NCBI RefSeq assembly: GCF_016405985.1
Contig: NZ_JAEFCF010000020.1
Location: 1 to 64,000 of the forward strand
Length of the DNA: 64,000 nt
Direction of reading: 5' to 3'
DNA from: Paracoccus sp. IB05
GTDB taxonomy: Bacteria; Pseudomonadota; Alphaproteobacteria; Rhodobacterales; Rhodobacteraceae
This document shows positions 1 through 9,320 of the stretch, in pieces. Numbering within the stretch: position 1 is the first letter of the stretch; every line of letters starts with the position of its first letter. The notes beneath the pieces were generated by a model that made no database searches, was not told where the DNA came from, and worked only from the letters and a program-made list of their open reading frames with translations. Both the position numbers and the translations under genes were made by a program.

Positions 1-275
1 TCCTTTGAAGAGAGCATCGCTCTCAGAAGACCGGAACAGAACCGGGACAGGTCCAGACGGCACCGGTCCCGGTTTGGTGCCTGTGAAGCCCAGAGGTCAC
101 CTGCTGCAGAGGTCCCGCCCTCTCACCGCCTCACCTTTTCGGCGCAGGCGGCGTCTGGCGCGGCCCGCTGTCAGACATGTGATCGCAATACCGTCGGAGA
201 CAGCACAAAAGCCTCCGCTTTCAGAAGACCTTTCCTGCTGCCGGGAAACGGAAAGGTATCCGCCACCCATTTCAG
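1..275. other. Left-edge region without a supported gene
   Basis: No reading frame here looks like a real protein. A plus-strand frame is open across it, but it runs antisense into the PAS-protein gene and has arginine/proline-rich composition typical of shadows. An imperfect hairpin (arms AACCGGGAC at 40-48 and GTCCCGGTT at 66-74) lies downstream of the PAS-protein gene read on the minus strand and could help end its transcript. Confidence 0.5.
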
Positions 276-1535
276 TCAGCTCGCAGCCAGTGCCCTGCTG
301 CGGTCAGGCGCACGCAGCAGGGTCAGCGCCTGATCAATCGCGGCGGAGCGATCCATCAAGGCCTTCAGGCTTTCCGAGACCGACGCCTGCACCTCGTCAA
401 TGCGGTCAATTGTGGCGGTCAGCGCGGTCTGGCTGTCCTGGGTCTTGCGGCTTTCCACGCGGGCCAGAATGCGGATCGTATCAAGGCCAAGGATCATCCG
501 CCTGAGGTCCATACTGGCCTCATTGAGGATCCCCGCCAGCTTGCCGGCCTCTTTAAGGGAAACCTGCGCCGAGGCGCGGGAATCGCGGATCACCCCTTCC
601 AGCACCTTGCCTTCGACCCGGCGCTCTTCCCCGTCTTTTTCGCGTTCAACCCTTTCGCCATTATTGTAAATCTCGACCAGCTCGCCCTGGAGCCGCGAGG
701 TGCCGGCAAGGATCAGGCTTCGGCGCACGGCGCTGGCCATCTGGCCGCAAAGATTGCCCTTGCCCGATACGAATTCCGAAAGGCGGCGCGAGATCTCTTC
801 CGAGGAATTCTTGTAATTCACGGAAATCTGGCTGATCGGCCCGCCCTGGGGTTCCAGCCTGGCCGCAACCAGCCGCATATTCACCGGCAGCAGCACCAGA
901 TCGGAAAACTGCGACACCAGCCGCGCCTGTTCCGACAGTGTCTCGACAAGCAGGGTCAGGAGCGAGGCCAGCGCCTCGGTGCTGCGATCCACCGGCCGTT
1001 TCAGCTGCATATCCCGCGAGCGGATTTCCGTCGCCAGTGCCTGGGCCGCAAAGGCATCATAGCTGGGGAACCCAAGCTCCGCGAGCCGAGCCAGCAGGAT
1101 CTGTGACGAAGCCTCGGGTGTCAGCCCCTCGCTTTGTTCGCGTTCGCGCAAACCGGCATATTCCGACCGGATCTTTTCAAAAATCGGGCTGGAGGGGCGC
1201 AACCTCACCGAAAAGAACCCCCCTTCGCAGGGCATTGCCGCCGCGAGGACCCAGTAATAGCCGCCATCCGCCTTGCGGTTTTTAACATAGCCGACCGCAG
1301 GCTCGCCCGCTTTCAGCATCTGCCAGAACAGGTAGAAGAACCCTTTCGGCATATCGGGGTGGCGGATAACCCGGTGCGGTGCCCCGATCAGATCGGGCCA
1401 GGGGATCCCTGCCATACGTCGGAACACGGAATTCCCCGACCGGATCAGCCCGCGCGGACAGGTGCGCGAATAGATCAGTTCGGAAAAGGCGAATTCAGCC
1501 TCACAATTATCGGTCAGCTCGGTCGGGCGGGTCAC
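276..1535 (-). CDS. PAS-domain, Aer-like sensory protein without a classical MCP signalling tip
   Basis: A 419-residue soluble protein. Residues about 20-115 match the PAS fold of aerotaxis receptors: an N-x-x-F segment, then a pattern like HPDMPKGFFYLFW, then VKNRKADGGYYWV. In Aer-type proteins this domain binds FAD or another cofactor and senses redox or oxygen. The rest is predicted mostly helical and lacks membrane segments, a HAMP domain and the conserved kinase-contacting hairpin of chemoreceptors. It may therefore signal through protein contacts in the cytoplasm. The gene stands alone, with about 70 bases to the next gene upstream. The PAS assignment is firm; sensed signal and output are unknown. 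Confidence 0.75.
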   Translation of the reverse strand: MTRPTELTDNCEAEFAFSELIYSRTCPRGLIRSGNSVFRRMAGIPWPDLIGAPHRVIRHPDMPKGFFYLFWQMLKAGEPAVGYVKNRKADGGYYWVLAAAMPCEGGFFSVRLRPSSPIFEKIRSEYAGLREREQSEGLTPEASSQILLARLAELGFPSYDAFAAQALATEIRSRDMQLKRPVDRSTEALASLLTLLVETLSEQARLVSQFSDLVLLPVNMRLVAARLEPQGGPISQISVNYKNSSEEISRRLSEFVSGKGNLCGQMASAVRRSLILAGTSRLQGELVEIYNNGERVEREKDGEERRVEGKVLEGVIRDSRASAQVSLKEAGKLAGILNEASMDLRRMILGLDTIRILARVESRKTQDSQTALTATIDRIDEVQASVSESLKALMDRSAAIDQALTLLRAPDRSRALAAS

Positions 1536-1603
1536 ATCGGCACCTGTCGATCAGAATCACCCCATAGTGCCGCCAGAGGTTTAAGGACTCCTTTCCAGCC
1601 GCC

Positions 1604-2293
1604 TCAGCTGCTGTCGCCCTCGCGCCGGCCCGGCCCGAGGCTCATGCCGCCGCCCCCCATGCCGCCGCCGCCCATACCGCCGCCACCGCCGCCAGAGCCG
1701 CCGCTATCCCCGCCACGCCCCCCGGATTTCCCCGCCGCAGCGCCGCCCCGTGTCGGCCCCTGGGACGGGATCACCACATCCCCCGGCACCGGCTCCAGAT
1801 CCAGCGCCGCGCGGATATAGGCGCGCAGCGAGATGACCAGCGCCGCCGTCGGCACCGGCCGCCCCGCCGCCATATCGGCCGCCGCCGCGGCCGCAAGCCG
1901 CACCTGCTCCTCTGTCCCGAGCAGGATGATGTCCGACAGCGCCGCCTCGACCGCATCGCGCACCACCCGCGTGCGCTCCAGCCGGCTGGCCGAAGAGGTG
2001 ATCACCTCTGCCCCGGCGCCCTCGGCTTCCAGCCGGGCCCGCAGGTCCCGCAAATGGGTCGGATCGACGGTCAGCGTGCCCGTGAATGATCCGCCCAGCA
2101 CCTTGTAAGCCGCGATCAGCACTTTCAGCCGCTCATTGATCTGACGGTTCATCCGCTGCTGACGCTGCTGAAGCGTCAGCATCATGACAATGCGGATCCC
2201 CACACCGATCAGCGTCACCAGAAGCAAACTGGCCACCGTCGCCAGCAATGTCTGCCATGAGGTGAAATCCACAAACCGCATATTGCCCCCCAC
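1604..2293 (-). CDS. Membrane-anchored protein with glycine-rich C-terminal tail, unknown function
   Basis: A 229-residue protein I do not recognise as a named family. Residues about 10-37 form one transmembrane helix (LLATVASLLLVTLIGVGIR) followed by a basic, Gln/Arg-rich stretch, so the bulk should be cytoplasmic. The middle is helical, with charged and alanine-rich segments. The last 40 or so residues are a low-complexity glycine tail with repeated GGGGM units before a charged end. No catalytic motif is visible. It lies downstream of uvrC on the same strand, separated by a hairpin repeat, so co-transcription is doubtful. Confidence 0.6.
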   Translation of the reverse strand: MGGNMRFVDFTSWQTLLATVASLLLVTLIGVGIRIVMMLTLQQRQQRMNRQINERLKVLIAAYKVLGGSFTGTLTVDPTHLRDLRARLEAEGAGAEVITSSASRLERTRVVRDAVEAALSDIILLGTEEQVRLAAAAAADMAAGRPVPTAALVISLRAYIRAALDLEPVPGDVVIPSQGPTRGGAAAGKSGGRGGDSGGSGGGGGGMGGGGMGGGGMSLGPGRREGDSS

Positions 2294-2307
2294 TGCCTGA
2301 AGCTCCG

Positions 2308-2371
2308 CTCATTTTCTGTCCATAAATATCCCGCGGGGGTCCGGGGGCGCGAAGCCCCCGGCGACAGGCCC
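2308..2371. repeat. Intergenic hairpin repeat, copy A (half element)
   Basis: Holds CTCATTTTCTGTCC and an AAATATCCCG core, as in the element at 9321-9427, followed by a perfect 8-bp stem CCGGGGGC/GCCCCCGG (2341-2348 and 2354-2361) with loop GCGAA. It lies directly after the uvrC stop codon and probably serves as that gene's terminator. Confidence 0.6.
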
Positions 2372-4225
2372 CTACTCGCGATGGAAGAAATTATAGACCG
2401 TCTCGGCCATCGCCTCGGAGATCCCCTCCACCGCCATCAGATCCGGCAGGGCCGCCCGACTGACCGCCCTGGCCGAACCGAAATGCGCCAGCAAGGCGCG
2501 TTTGCGCGCCGCCCCCACGCCCGGGATCTCATCAAGCGGCGTTGCGCTGACCACTTTCGCGCGTTTTGCCCGATGCGCGCCATTGGCCCAGCGATGCGCC
2601 TCATCGCGCAGACGCTGGATGAAATAGAGCACCGGATCGTTGCGTTGCAGCGCGAAGGGGCGCTGACCCTTGCGGTGGAATTCTTCCTTGCCGTGATCGC
2701 GGTCAATGCCCTTCGCGACCCCGATCACCTGCATCTCCTCGATCCCCAGATCGGCGAGGATCTCTTCCACCGCCGAGATCTGCCCGGCGCCGCCGTCGAT
2801 CAGCAAGAGATCCGGCCAGGCATCGGACTGCCGGTCCGGATCTTCACGCACCAGCCGTTCAAACCGCCGCGTCATCACCTCGCGCATCATGCCGAAATCA
2901 TCGCCGGCCGCGCCGGCCGCGCCCTTGATATTGAACTTGCGATATTGCGATTTCAGGAAGCCCTCCGGACCAGCCACCACCATGCCGCCGATCGGATGCG
3001 CGCCCTGGATATGGGCATTGTCATAAATCTCAATACGGTCCGGCGGGCCTTCCAGCCCGAAGGCCTCGGCCAGCCCGTCAAGCAACCGCCGTTGCGTCGC
3101 CGATTCCGACATTCGCCGCGCAAGGCTTTCACGGGCATTCCTCGCGGCATTCTCAACCAGCTCGGCCTTCTCGCCCCGCTGCGGCACCGCAAGCTCGACC
3201 TTATGACCGGCCCGCTCGCTCAGCGCCGCGCTGACCAGATCGGGGTCTTCCGGCGCATGCGACAGCAACACGAGGCGCGGCGGTTCCTTATTGTCGTAAA
3301 ACTGCGTCAGGAAGGCCTCGATGATCTCGGCCTCCTCCGCGCCCGAGCCGGTTTTCGGGTAGAAATCCTGATTGCCCCAGGACTGATTCGCGCGGATGAA
3401 AAACACCTGCACACAGGCCTGGCCATGATCGAGATGCAGCGCCACGATATCCGCCTCGGAAACCGTGCGCGGATTGATCCCCTGCGAAGTCTGCACTGCT
3501 GTCAGCGCCTGGATCCGGTCGCGCAAAGCCGCCGCACGTTCGAATTCCAGCACGTCCGAGGCCTTTTGCATCTGCCCCGCCAGCTCGGCCTGGATGGTCG
3601 AAGATTTCCCCGACAGGAACCGCCCGGCATCCTGGACCAGCGCATCATATTCCGCCTCGGACACCTTCCCCACGCAGGGCGCGGCGCAGCGTTTGATCTG
3701 ATATTGCAGGCAGGGCCGCGTCCGGCTGGCGAACACGCTGTCGGTGCAATTGCGCAGCAGGAACACCTTCTGCAACTGGTTCAGCGTCCGGTTCACCGCC
3801 CCGGCGCTCGCAAACGGCCCGAAATAGCTGCCCTTTTCCTTCCGCGCGCCGCGATGCTTTTTCAGCTGCGGGAAATCATGCGCGCCGCCGATCAGGATAT
3901 AGGGGAAGGACTTGTCGTCCCGCATCAGCACATTGTAGCGCGGCTTCAGCTGCTTGATCAGATTCTGTTCCAAAAGCAGCGCCTCGACCTCGGTCCGGGT
4001 CGTGAGGAACATCATCGAATGGGTTTCCGCGATCATGCGCTGGATGCGGTTCGAATTGCCGGTCGGGCGCGCATAATTCGACACCCGCGCCTTCAGATTG
4101 CGCGCCTTGCCGACATAAAGCACCTCGGAGGCGGCATTGAGCATCCGGTACACCCCCGGACTGCCGTCCAGCAGCCGCAGATAGTCCTGGATCACCTCAT
4201 ATCCGCTGCGTGTCGCTGTGCTCAT
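2372..4225 (-). CDS. uvrC: UvrABC excinuclease subunit C
   Basis: Makes the dual incision in nucleotide excision repair after UvrA/UvrB damage recognition. About 617 residues from the chosen ATG. The N-terminal GIY-YIG nuclease begins at DGSPGVYRM with [17 protein letters not shown] motif that contacts UvrB follows ([17 protein letters not shown]), then the RNase-H-like C-terminal nuclease ([19 protein letters not shown]), and tandem helix-hairpin-helix motifs at the end ([27 protein letters not shown]). A TTG at 4276 would add 17 residues but has no ribosome-binding site. The ATG at 4225 follows GGGGCAGG and fits the usual start. Full length, apparently intact. Confidence 0.95.
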   Translation of the reverse strand: MSTATRSGYEVIQDYLRLLDGSPGVYRMLNAASEVLYVGKARNLKARVSNYARPTGNSNRIQRMIAETHSMMFLTTRTEVEALLLEQNLIKQLKPRYNVLMRDDKSFPYILIGGAHDFPQLKKHRGARKEKGSYFGPFASAGAVNRTLNQLQKVFLLRNCTDSVFASRTRPCLQYQIKRCAAPCVGKVSEAEYDALVQDAGRFLSGKSSTIQAELAGQMQKASDVLEFERAAALRDRIQALTAVQTSQGINPRTVSEADIVALHLDHGQACVQVFFIRANQSWGNQDFYPKTGSGAEEAEIIEAFLTQFYDNKEPPRLVLLSHAPEDPDLVSAALSERAGHKVELAVPQRGEKAELVENAARNARESLARRMSESATQRRLLDGLAEAFGLEGPPDRIEIYDNAHIQGAHPIGGMVVAGPEGFLKSQYRKFNIKGAAGAAGDDFGMMREVMTRRFERLVREDPDRQSDAWPDLLLIDGGAGQISAVEEILADLGIEEMQVIGVAKGIDRDHGKEEFHRKGQRPFALQRNDPVLYFIQRLRDEAHRWANGAHRAKRAKVVSATPLDEIPGVGAARKRALLAHFGSARAVSRAALPDLMAVEGISEAMAETVYNFFHRE

Positions 4226-4551
4226 GCCCTGCCCCGTGGCGCATCCGCTGACATATCCGTTGCCGGCAAAAGACAAATGCAGAAGGTCACGATTCTGCCT
4301 CCCCGCTGCAATGAACCAGAGCCAGGAGCAAGAGGGAAGAAGTCCACCGTTTCTGTGGATAAGTTTGCGGAGAAACTTTCCGGAAGCCGGAATTTTCCTT
4401 GTTTTCGGCTGGCCTCACCGATTTGCCTAATTTTTGGGCACTTTCATAAGGCATTGAAAAACAGGAGAATATTTTCTCACTCACGACAAGGCGTTGAGAA
4501 ATCAGGCCTTTTCGTAACAGGCTTGTGAAGGAAGGGGCGAAAGTGGACAAG
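4226..4551. promoter_or_regulatory. uvrC upstream region, AT-rich, with one DnaA-box match
   Basis: Gene-free stretch between the SDR stop and the uvrC start, noticeably richer in A+T than its surroundings, especially 4375-4535. It should carry the uvrC promoter. A perfect 9-mer match to the DnaA box TTATCCACA lies on the minus strand at 4354-4362. A short palindrome GAGAATATTTTCTC lies near 4472-4485. I found no GTTC-N7-GTTC SOS box of the alphaproteobacterial type. Exact promoter elements were not fixed. Confidence 0.4.
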
Positions 4552-5337
4552 TTAACGCCCCTGCCCCGGCCGGAACGCGCCCGGGCCCCGGGCGCCGAGG
4601 TGCTGGCCGGCATCAACCGCGATCATCTGGCCGGTCACGGCGGGGCTCTCGGTCAGGTAGCCAAGCGCGGAAGTGATGTCGCCCAGACCGACGCCGCGCT
4701 GCAAAATCGTGCCGCGGCGTTCCGCGCCATAATCGGCCTCGGACTGGCTCTCCGCGATCAAAGTCGGCCCCGGCCCGATGGCATTGACGCGGATATCGGG
4801 CGCAAGCTCCTGCGCCGCCGTTTGCGTCAGCGCCCAGAGGCCCATTTTGGCAATCGTATAGGTCGAGAAATCCGGCCCCGGTGCCAGCACCCGCTGGTCG
4901 ATCATATTGACCACCATCCCCCGCGCCAGCCGCTCGCCTGCCGCATCGGTCAGCGCAGGCAGGCATTGGCGGGCAAAGCCCTGGATCAGCAGATAGGGTG
5001 CGCGCAGGTTTGATCCGATATGACGATCCCAGCTTTCGCGTGTCGCTGTGCGGATCGTGTCCGGCCCGAATATCGAGGCATTGTTCACCAGAAGCGTCAG
5101 CGGCCCAAGCTCTGCCGCCGCCTGCGGGATCAGCGCCTCACAGGCGGCCTCATCCAGCAGATCGGCCTTTAAGGCCACCGCGCGCCGGCCAAGCGCGGTG
5201 ATCTCTGCCACCACCTCTGCCGCCGCCACCCCGGACTTCTGGTAATGCACCGCCACATCCCAGCCGCGACCGGCCAGATAGAGCGCCATCGCGCGGCCAA
5301 GCCGGCGCCCGGCCCCGGTGACCAGCGCCGTCTTCAC
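4552..5337 (-). CDS. SDR oxidoreductase resembling pteridine reductase / dihydromonapterin reductase (FolM-like)
   Basis: A 261-residue Rossmann-fold short-chain dehydrogenase. The cofactor motif is TGAGRRLGRA near residue 7, with NNAS near 90. Two features point to the PTR1/FolM branch: the GRRLG form of the nucleotide loop, and an Asp in place of the usual catalytic Ser (NMIDQ, followed by YTIAK with catalytic Tyr and Lys). Such enzymes reduce dihydropterins with NADPH. The start is GTG at 5337, overlapping the stop of the small upstream gene by four bases (GTGA), so translation is probably coupled. The SDR family is certain; the pterin substrate is inferred from motifs. Confidence 0.8.
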   Translation of the reverse strand: MKTALVTGAGRRLGRAMALYLAGRGWDVAVHYQKSGVAAAEVVAEITALGRRAVALKADLLDEAACEALIPQAAAELGPLTLLVNNASIFGPDTIRTATRESWDRHIGSNLRAPYLLIQGFARQCLPALTDAAGERLARGMVVNMIDQRVLAPGPDFSTYTIAKMGLWALTQTAAQELAPDIRVNAIGPGPTLIAESQSEADYGAERRGTILQRGVGLGDITSALGYLTESPAVTGQMIAVDAGQHLGARGPGAFRPGQGR

Positions 5338-5516
5338 TTTTTCCCCTTGCGGCAGTCACAGGGCGAGCGCCCCAGCAATGGCCGGCCACACTGCCCGCAT
5401 TTTCCGGCCTTTGCCGGACGCCCGCGCAGCATCCGCGCATCGGGGAACAGGATCTTGCCGATCATCCCGACCAGAGCCATGGCGCAGAGAAAAACGAGGA
5501 TGATTTTCCACACCAT
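5334..5516 (-). CDS. Small membrane protein with a C-terminal zinc-ribbon-like motif
   Basis: A 60-residue protein from the ATG at 5516. One transmembrane helix fills residues 4-22 (IILVFLCAMALVGMIGKIL). A basic linker and four cysteines arranged CGQC...CDC at the C-terminus look like a minimal metal-binding ribbon. It sits one base after the S49 peptidase stop and overlaps the following SDR start by four bases, so the three genes are almost surely one operon. Upstream in-frame codons to 5579 lie inside the peptidase gene and have no RBS. Function unknown. Confidence 0.7.
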   Translation of the reverse strand: MVWKIILVFLCAMALVGMIGKILFPDARMLRGRPAKAGKCGQCGRPLLGRSPCDCRKGKK

Positions 5517-5517
5517 G

Positions 5518-6315
5518 TCAGAGCCCGTAACGTGCAAACATCGCGCGCTCCTCTGCGGCAGCCAGCGCCGCCTCGCCAAGGTTGAGGCCGAAACGGCTGA
5601 GCAGCCCGCGTTTGCGGGTGGTCACCGGCAGCAGGCGGACCTTGTCGCCGTAGATCTCGCGCAGCTTCGGTTTCAGATGCGCGACGCCATCGACAAGGCC
5701 CAGATCCACCGCCTGCTGGCCCAGCCAGATATCGGCGTTGAAGAGATCGGCCCCGGCATCCAGCCTCGCCCCGCGCCGGGCCTTTACATGGGCGATGAAA
5801 TTCTCGTGCAGCGGCGTCAGCAGCGCGCGGATGCGGGCGACATCCTCCTCGCTCTGGGGCCGGAACGGGTCGGCGAAGCTTTTCGACGTGCCGGCGGTAT
5901 GGACGCGGCGCTCGATCCCGTGGCGGGCAATCAGATCGGTCAGGCCAAAGCCCGCCATGATCACCCCGATCGAGCCGATGATCGAGCTTGCATCGACCCA
6001 GATATCATCGGCGGCGGTCGCCAGCCAATAGCCGCCCGAGGCCGCCACATCCTCGACAAAGGCATGGACGGGGATTTTCTTCTCATCGGCCAGGCGGCGG
6101 ATCCGCGCCGCGATCAGGCTTGATTGCACCGGCGAGCCGCCAGGCGAATTGATCGCCAGTGCCACAGCCGCCGGCCTGCCGCGCGAAAAGGCGCGTTCGA
6201 TCGCCTGGGCGAGGCCGGCATCATTGAGCGCCCGCCCTCCCTGACCGATCTGTCCCTCGAGACGGATCACCGGAACCAGCGGCGGTTTTTTCAGAAAGGG
6301 GATGAATTTGCGCAT
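5518..6315 (-). CDS. S49 family serine peptidase (SppA/SohB-like)
   Basis: A 265-residue, single-domain member of the signal-peptide-peptidase A family, which in most bacteria cleaves leftover signal peptides or small membrane proteins. The catalytic dyad is visible: Ser93 in VAASGGYW and Lys145 in AGTSKSFADPF. The SPGGSP loop lies at about 57-62. There is no long N-terminal transmembrane helix, only a basic start (MRKFIPFLKK), so it is either peripheral or cytoplasmic. It is first in a tight three-gene operon with a zinc-ribbon peptide and an SDR enzyme. Confidence 0.88.
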   Translation of the reverse strand: MRKFIPFLKKPPLVPVIRLEGQIGQGGRALNDAGLAQAIERAFSRGRPAAVALAINSPGGSPVQSSLIAARIRRLADEKKIPVHAFVEDVAASGGYWLATAADDIWVDASSIIGSIGVIMAGFGLTDLIARHGIERRVHTAGTSKSFADPFRPQSEEDVARIRALLTPLHENFIAHVKARRGARLDAGADLFNADIWLGQQAVDLGLVDGVAHLKPKLREIYGDKVRLLPVTTRKRGLLSRFGLNLGEAALAAAEERAMFARYGL

Positions 6316-6560
6316 GGCCCAGAGCTAAGGCCTCTGCCCCTTCGCGGCAAGTCCCCCACCGCCGTCACGCAGCTTTGCACATCAGACGCGGCAGGCTTAG
6401 CGCGGCAGGCTTAACGCGACAGGGCTCCGCCTGGCCGCAATCTGCGGTATTGGCACCGGGCATATACACATCATTCAGGGCGGCAGACGGGTCTTTCGGG
6501 GCCACATAGCTTGTAGCAAAGCCCCGATGCGGCTAATCAGAAGTCCAGCCAGAGGATATC
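6316..6560. promoter_or_regulatory. Divergent promoter region between the S49 peptidase and surE
   Basis: A 245-base spacer between genes facing away from each other, so it should contain promoters for both. A 14-base direct repeat ending GCGGCAGGCTTA occurs twice in tandem (6386-6399 and 6400-6413). No promoter boxes could be fixed with confidence. The surE ribosome-binding site is AGAGGAT just before 6561. Confidence 0.35.
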
Positions 6561-7346
6561 ATGCGCATTCTGATCACCAATGATGACGGCATCAACGCCC
6601 AGGGGCTTGACGTGCTGTACGAGATCGCCACCGAGATCGCCGGACCGGGCGGAGAAGTCTGGACCGTCGCCCCCGCTTTCGAGCAATCCGGCGTCGGCCA
6701 TTGCATCAGCTACAACAAGCCCATGGCCATCGCGAAACTCGGCCATCGCCGCTATGCGGCTGAAGGCAGCCCCGCCGATTGCGTGCTGGCGGCGATCTAT
6801 GATGTGCTCCAGGGCGCCAAGCCCGATCTGGTGCTGTCGGGCGTGAACCGCGGCAATAACTCGGCCGAGAATGTGCTCTATTCCGGCACCATCGGCGCCG
6901 CGATGGAGGGCGCGCTGCAAGGCATCCCCGCCATCGCCCTGTCGCAATATATGGGGCCCGAGACCGACGGTCTTCCCGATCAGTTCGAAAGCGCGCGGGT
7001 CCATGGCGCCGGGATAATCCGCCGCCTGCTGGAAAATGGCATCTGGACCGAAGATGATTACCGCATCTTTTACAATGTGAATTTCCCGCCACTGCCCGCG
7101 GCTCAGACCAGACCCCTGCGCGTGGCCGCCCAGGGCTTCCGCCGCGACACGGCTTTCTCGGCCGAAGGTCAGGTCTCGCCCAATGGGCGCCGGTTCCTCT
7201 GGATCAAAGGCGGGCCGCAACACAGCCCCACCCTTCCCGGGACCGATGCCGAGGTGAACCTTGCCGGTCATATCTCGGTCACGCCTTTGCGCGCCGATCT
7301 GACCGCCCATGACCTGCTCGCCGATCTGGCGGCGCGCCTCGGATGA
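6561..7346 (+). CDS. surE: 5'/3'-nucleotidase SurE
   Basis: Nucleoside-monophosphate phosphatase of the stationary-phase survival family. 261 residues, the usual length. The metal-binding N-terminus [10 protein letters not shown] places the two aspartates at 8 and 9, and the second conserved block is [20 protein letters not shown]. Expected to dephosphorylate nucleotides (often 3'-AMP or GMP) in the cytoplasm. Its stop overlaps the pcm start (ATGA), so the two proteins are made together. The pairing with pcm and an NlpD-like gene is a very old conserved cluster. Confidence 0.95.
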   Translation: MRILITNDDGINAQGLDVLYEIATEIAGPGGEVWTVAPAFEQSGVGHCISYNKPMAIAKLGHRRYAAEGSPADCVLAAIYDVLQGAKPDLVLSGVNRGNNSAENVLYSGTIGAAMEGALQGIPAIALSQYMGPETDGLPDQFESARVHGAGIIRRLLENGIWTEDDYRIFYNVNFPPLPAAQTRPLRVAAQGFRRDTAFSAEGQVSPNGRRFLWIKGGPQHSPTLPGTDAEVNLAGHISVTPLRADLTAHDLLADLAARLG

Positions 7347-8023
7347 GCGCATGGCAGCCGGAGGATACGGAAGATGAGGCCTCCGGCAGCCATGCCGAAC
7401 GAAAAATGCGTTTTCTCTTTGCCTTGCGCTCGCATGGGGTGACCGACAGCCGCGTGCTCTCGGCCATGGAAAAGGTGGATCGCGGCCGCTTTGTGAAAGG
7501 CGTCTTTGCCGCGCGCGCCTATGATGACATGCCGCTGCCAATCTCCTGCGGCCAGACGATCTCGCAGCCCTCGATTGTGGGACTGATGACCCAGGCCCTC
7601 CAGGTCGGGCCGCGCGATACCGTGCTCGAGATCGGCACCGGCTCGGGCTATCAGGCGGCGATCCTGTCCTCGCTGGCGCGCAGGGTCTATACGGTCGACC
7701 GCTGGCGGCGCCTCTCGCGCGAGGCGCAGGAGATTTTCGCATCCATGGGCCTGACCAATGTGACAGCGCTGGCGCGGGACGGGTCTTTCGGTCTGCCCGA
7801 TCAGGCGCCGTTCGACCGCATCCTCGTGACCGCCGCCGCCGAAGACCCGCCGGGACCGCTGCTCGCGCAGCTGAAACCCGGTGGCATCATGGTGCTGCCG
7901 GTCGGGCAATCCGATACGGTACAGCAGCTGATCCGGGTGAAACGGCTGCCGAATGGCTTTGACTACGAGGAACTTCGCCCGGTGCGGTTTGTCCCTCTGG
8001 TCGAAGGGCTCGGGAATGAGTAG
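7343..8023 (+). CDS. pcm: Protein-L-isoaspartate O-methyltransferase
   Basis: Repairs aged proteins by SAM-dependent methylation of L-isoaspartyl residues. 226 residues. SAM-binding motif I is [15 protein letters not shown] near residue 93. The upstream substrate region [17 protein letters not shown] is the family signature. It begins on the ATGA overlap with surE. About 70 bases separate it from the LysM/M23 lipoprotein gene, which may be in the same operon. Confidence 0.95.
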   Translation: MSAWQPEDTEDEASGSHAERKMRFLFALRSHGVTDSRVLSAMEKVDRGRFVKGVFAARAYDDMPLPISCGQTISQPSIVGLMTQALQVGPRDTVLEIGTGSGYQAAILSSLARRVYTVDRWRRLSREAQEIFASMGLTNVTALARDGSFGLPDQAPFDRILVTAAAEDPPGPLLAQLKPGGIMVLPVGQSDTVQQLIRVKRLPNGFDYEELRPVRFVPLVEGLGNE

Positions 8024-8094
8024 AATCACCTGAAACAGGCAGAACCGGGGGCAAATCCCGGAAGAATGAGGCTAAAAGGCAAAAGGCGGAGCAG

Positions 8095-9309
8095 ATGACC
8101 CAGATTTCCCATGATCCCGTAAGGCGCAGCGTTTTGCCAGGCGAAGGCAAGGGACGGACGCGGCTGGGGCTGGTTCTCATGTCCTGTGCCACGATGGCGC
8201 TGACCGGCTGCGTGAACAACAATAATTTCGACTGGGATCTGCGCGGCGGCCCCGGCGGCACCTCGGAAGAGGCGCGCCAGGCAACGGCTTCGCGCCCGGT
8301 CCCCGATGGCAATGGCGTGCTGTCCTACCCTGGCTATCAGATGGCCCAGGCGCGGCGCGGCGAGACAGTCTCGACCATGTCGTCGCGGCTCGGGCTGAGT
8401 GCGAATGATGTGGCGCGCACAAACTCGCTGCAGATCAACGATCCGCTGCGCGAGGGCGAGCTTTTGCTGCTCCCCGGCCGGGTCGCCGCCGCGCCGCAGC
8501 CAATGGTCGCAACTGCCCCGGTCGACATCACCGCGGGTGCGACTGCGGCGCTTGACCGGGTGGAAAGCTCGGCCCTGCCGCCACCGGCCAGCACCACACC
8601 GGTGGCCGCGACCACGCCCGGCGGCGGCAAGGAACCGACCCGCCACACGGTGAAACGCGGCGAGACCGCCTTCATCATCGCGCGCGCCTATAATGTCTCG
8701 GCGAAATCGCTGGCGGAATGGAATGGGCTGGGATCGGATATGGCGATCCGCGAGGGTCAGACGCTGATCATCCCGGTCGCCACCGGCGCCGCCCCGAACC
8801 CCGAGCCGAAACCCTCGGCCCCGGGCTCCGGCAGCGCGACCCCGGTGCCGCCCTCGGCCTCGAAACCGCTGCCCGATGAGAAGACGACGCCGACCGGCAC
8901 GAAACCCGCAGGCACCCCATCCTCTCCTGATATGGGGGCAAGCCGCACCGGCGCTTCGGCCTCGCGCATGACGATGCCGGCCTCGGGCAGCATCGTCAAA
9001 GGCTATGACCGAAAGTCGAACCAGGGCATCAATATCGGCGCGGCGGCGGGCTCTGCCGTCAAGGCCGCAGATGGGGGCACGGTGGCCGCGATCACCCGCG
9101 ATACCGAACAGGTGCAGATCGTGGTGATCCGGCATTCGAACGGGCTGATGACGGTCTATGCCGGCGTCGACCAGCTGAAGGTGAAAAAGGGCGACTCTGT
9201 GAGCCGTGGCCAGCAGATCGGTGTGGTGCGCTCTGGCAGCCCGTCCTTCCTGCATTTCGAGGTCCGCAAAGGCGTCGACAGCCTGGATCCGATGCCGTAT
9301 CTCCAGTGA
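8095..9309 (+). CDS. NlpD-like lipoprotein: two LysM domains and a degenerate M23 (LytM) domain
   Basis: A 404-residue envelope protein. A signal peptide ends in the lipobox LTGC with Cys39 as the lipidated residue. LysM domains that bind peptidoglycan lie at about 82-128 and 183-227. A Pro/Ser/Thr-rich linker follows, then an M23 fold from about 300 to the end. The metal ligands are mostly missing: the HxxxD-type site reads NIGAAAG, the usual YAHL reads YAGVD, and only LHFEVR keeps one His. As in NlpD and EnvC, it is therefore probably not a hydrolase but an activator of cell-wall amidases during division. Confidence 0.85.
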   Translation: MTQISHDPVRRSVLPGEGKGRTRLGLVLMSCATMALTGCVNNNNFDWDLRGGPGGTSEEARQATASRPVPDGNGVLSYPGYQMAQARRGETVSTMSSRLGLSANDVARTNSLQINDPLREGELLLLPGRVAAAPQPMVATAPVDITAGATAALDRVESSALPPPASTTPVAATTPGGGKEPTRHTVKRGETAFIIARAYNVSAKSLAEWNGLGSDMAIREGQTLIIPVATGAAPNPEPKPSAPGSGSATPVPPSASKPLPDEKTTPTGTKPAGTPSSPDMGASRTGASASRMTMPASGSIVKGYDRKSNQGINIGAAAGSAVKAADGGTVAAITRDTEQVQIVVIRHSNGLMTVYAGVDQLKVKKGDSVSRGQQIGVVRSGSPSFLHFEVRKGVDSLDPMPYLQ

Positions 9310-9320
9310 CACTGGCGGAT

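Noticed and set aside
4354-4362. Chromosome origin near uvrC
   Set aside because: A single DnaA box only; no box cluster, no dnaA, parAB or hemE neighbours.
2381-4528. Plus-strand frame of about 700 codons opposite uvrC
   Set aside because: Shadow of uvrC; no RBS, no recognisable domain.
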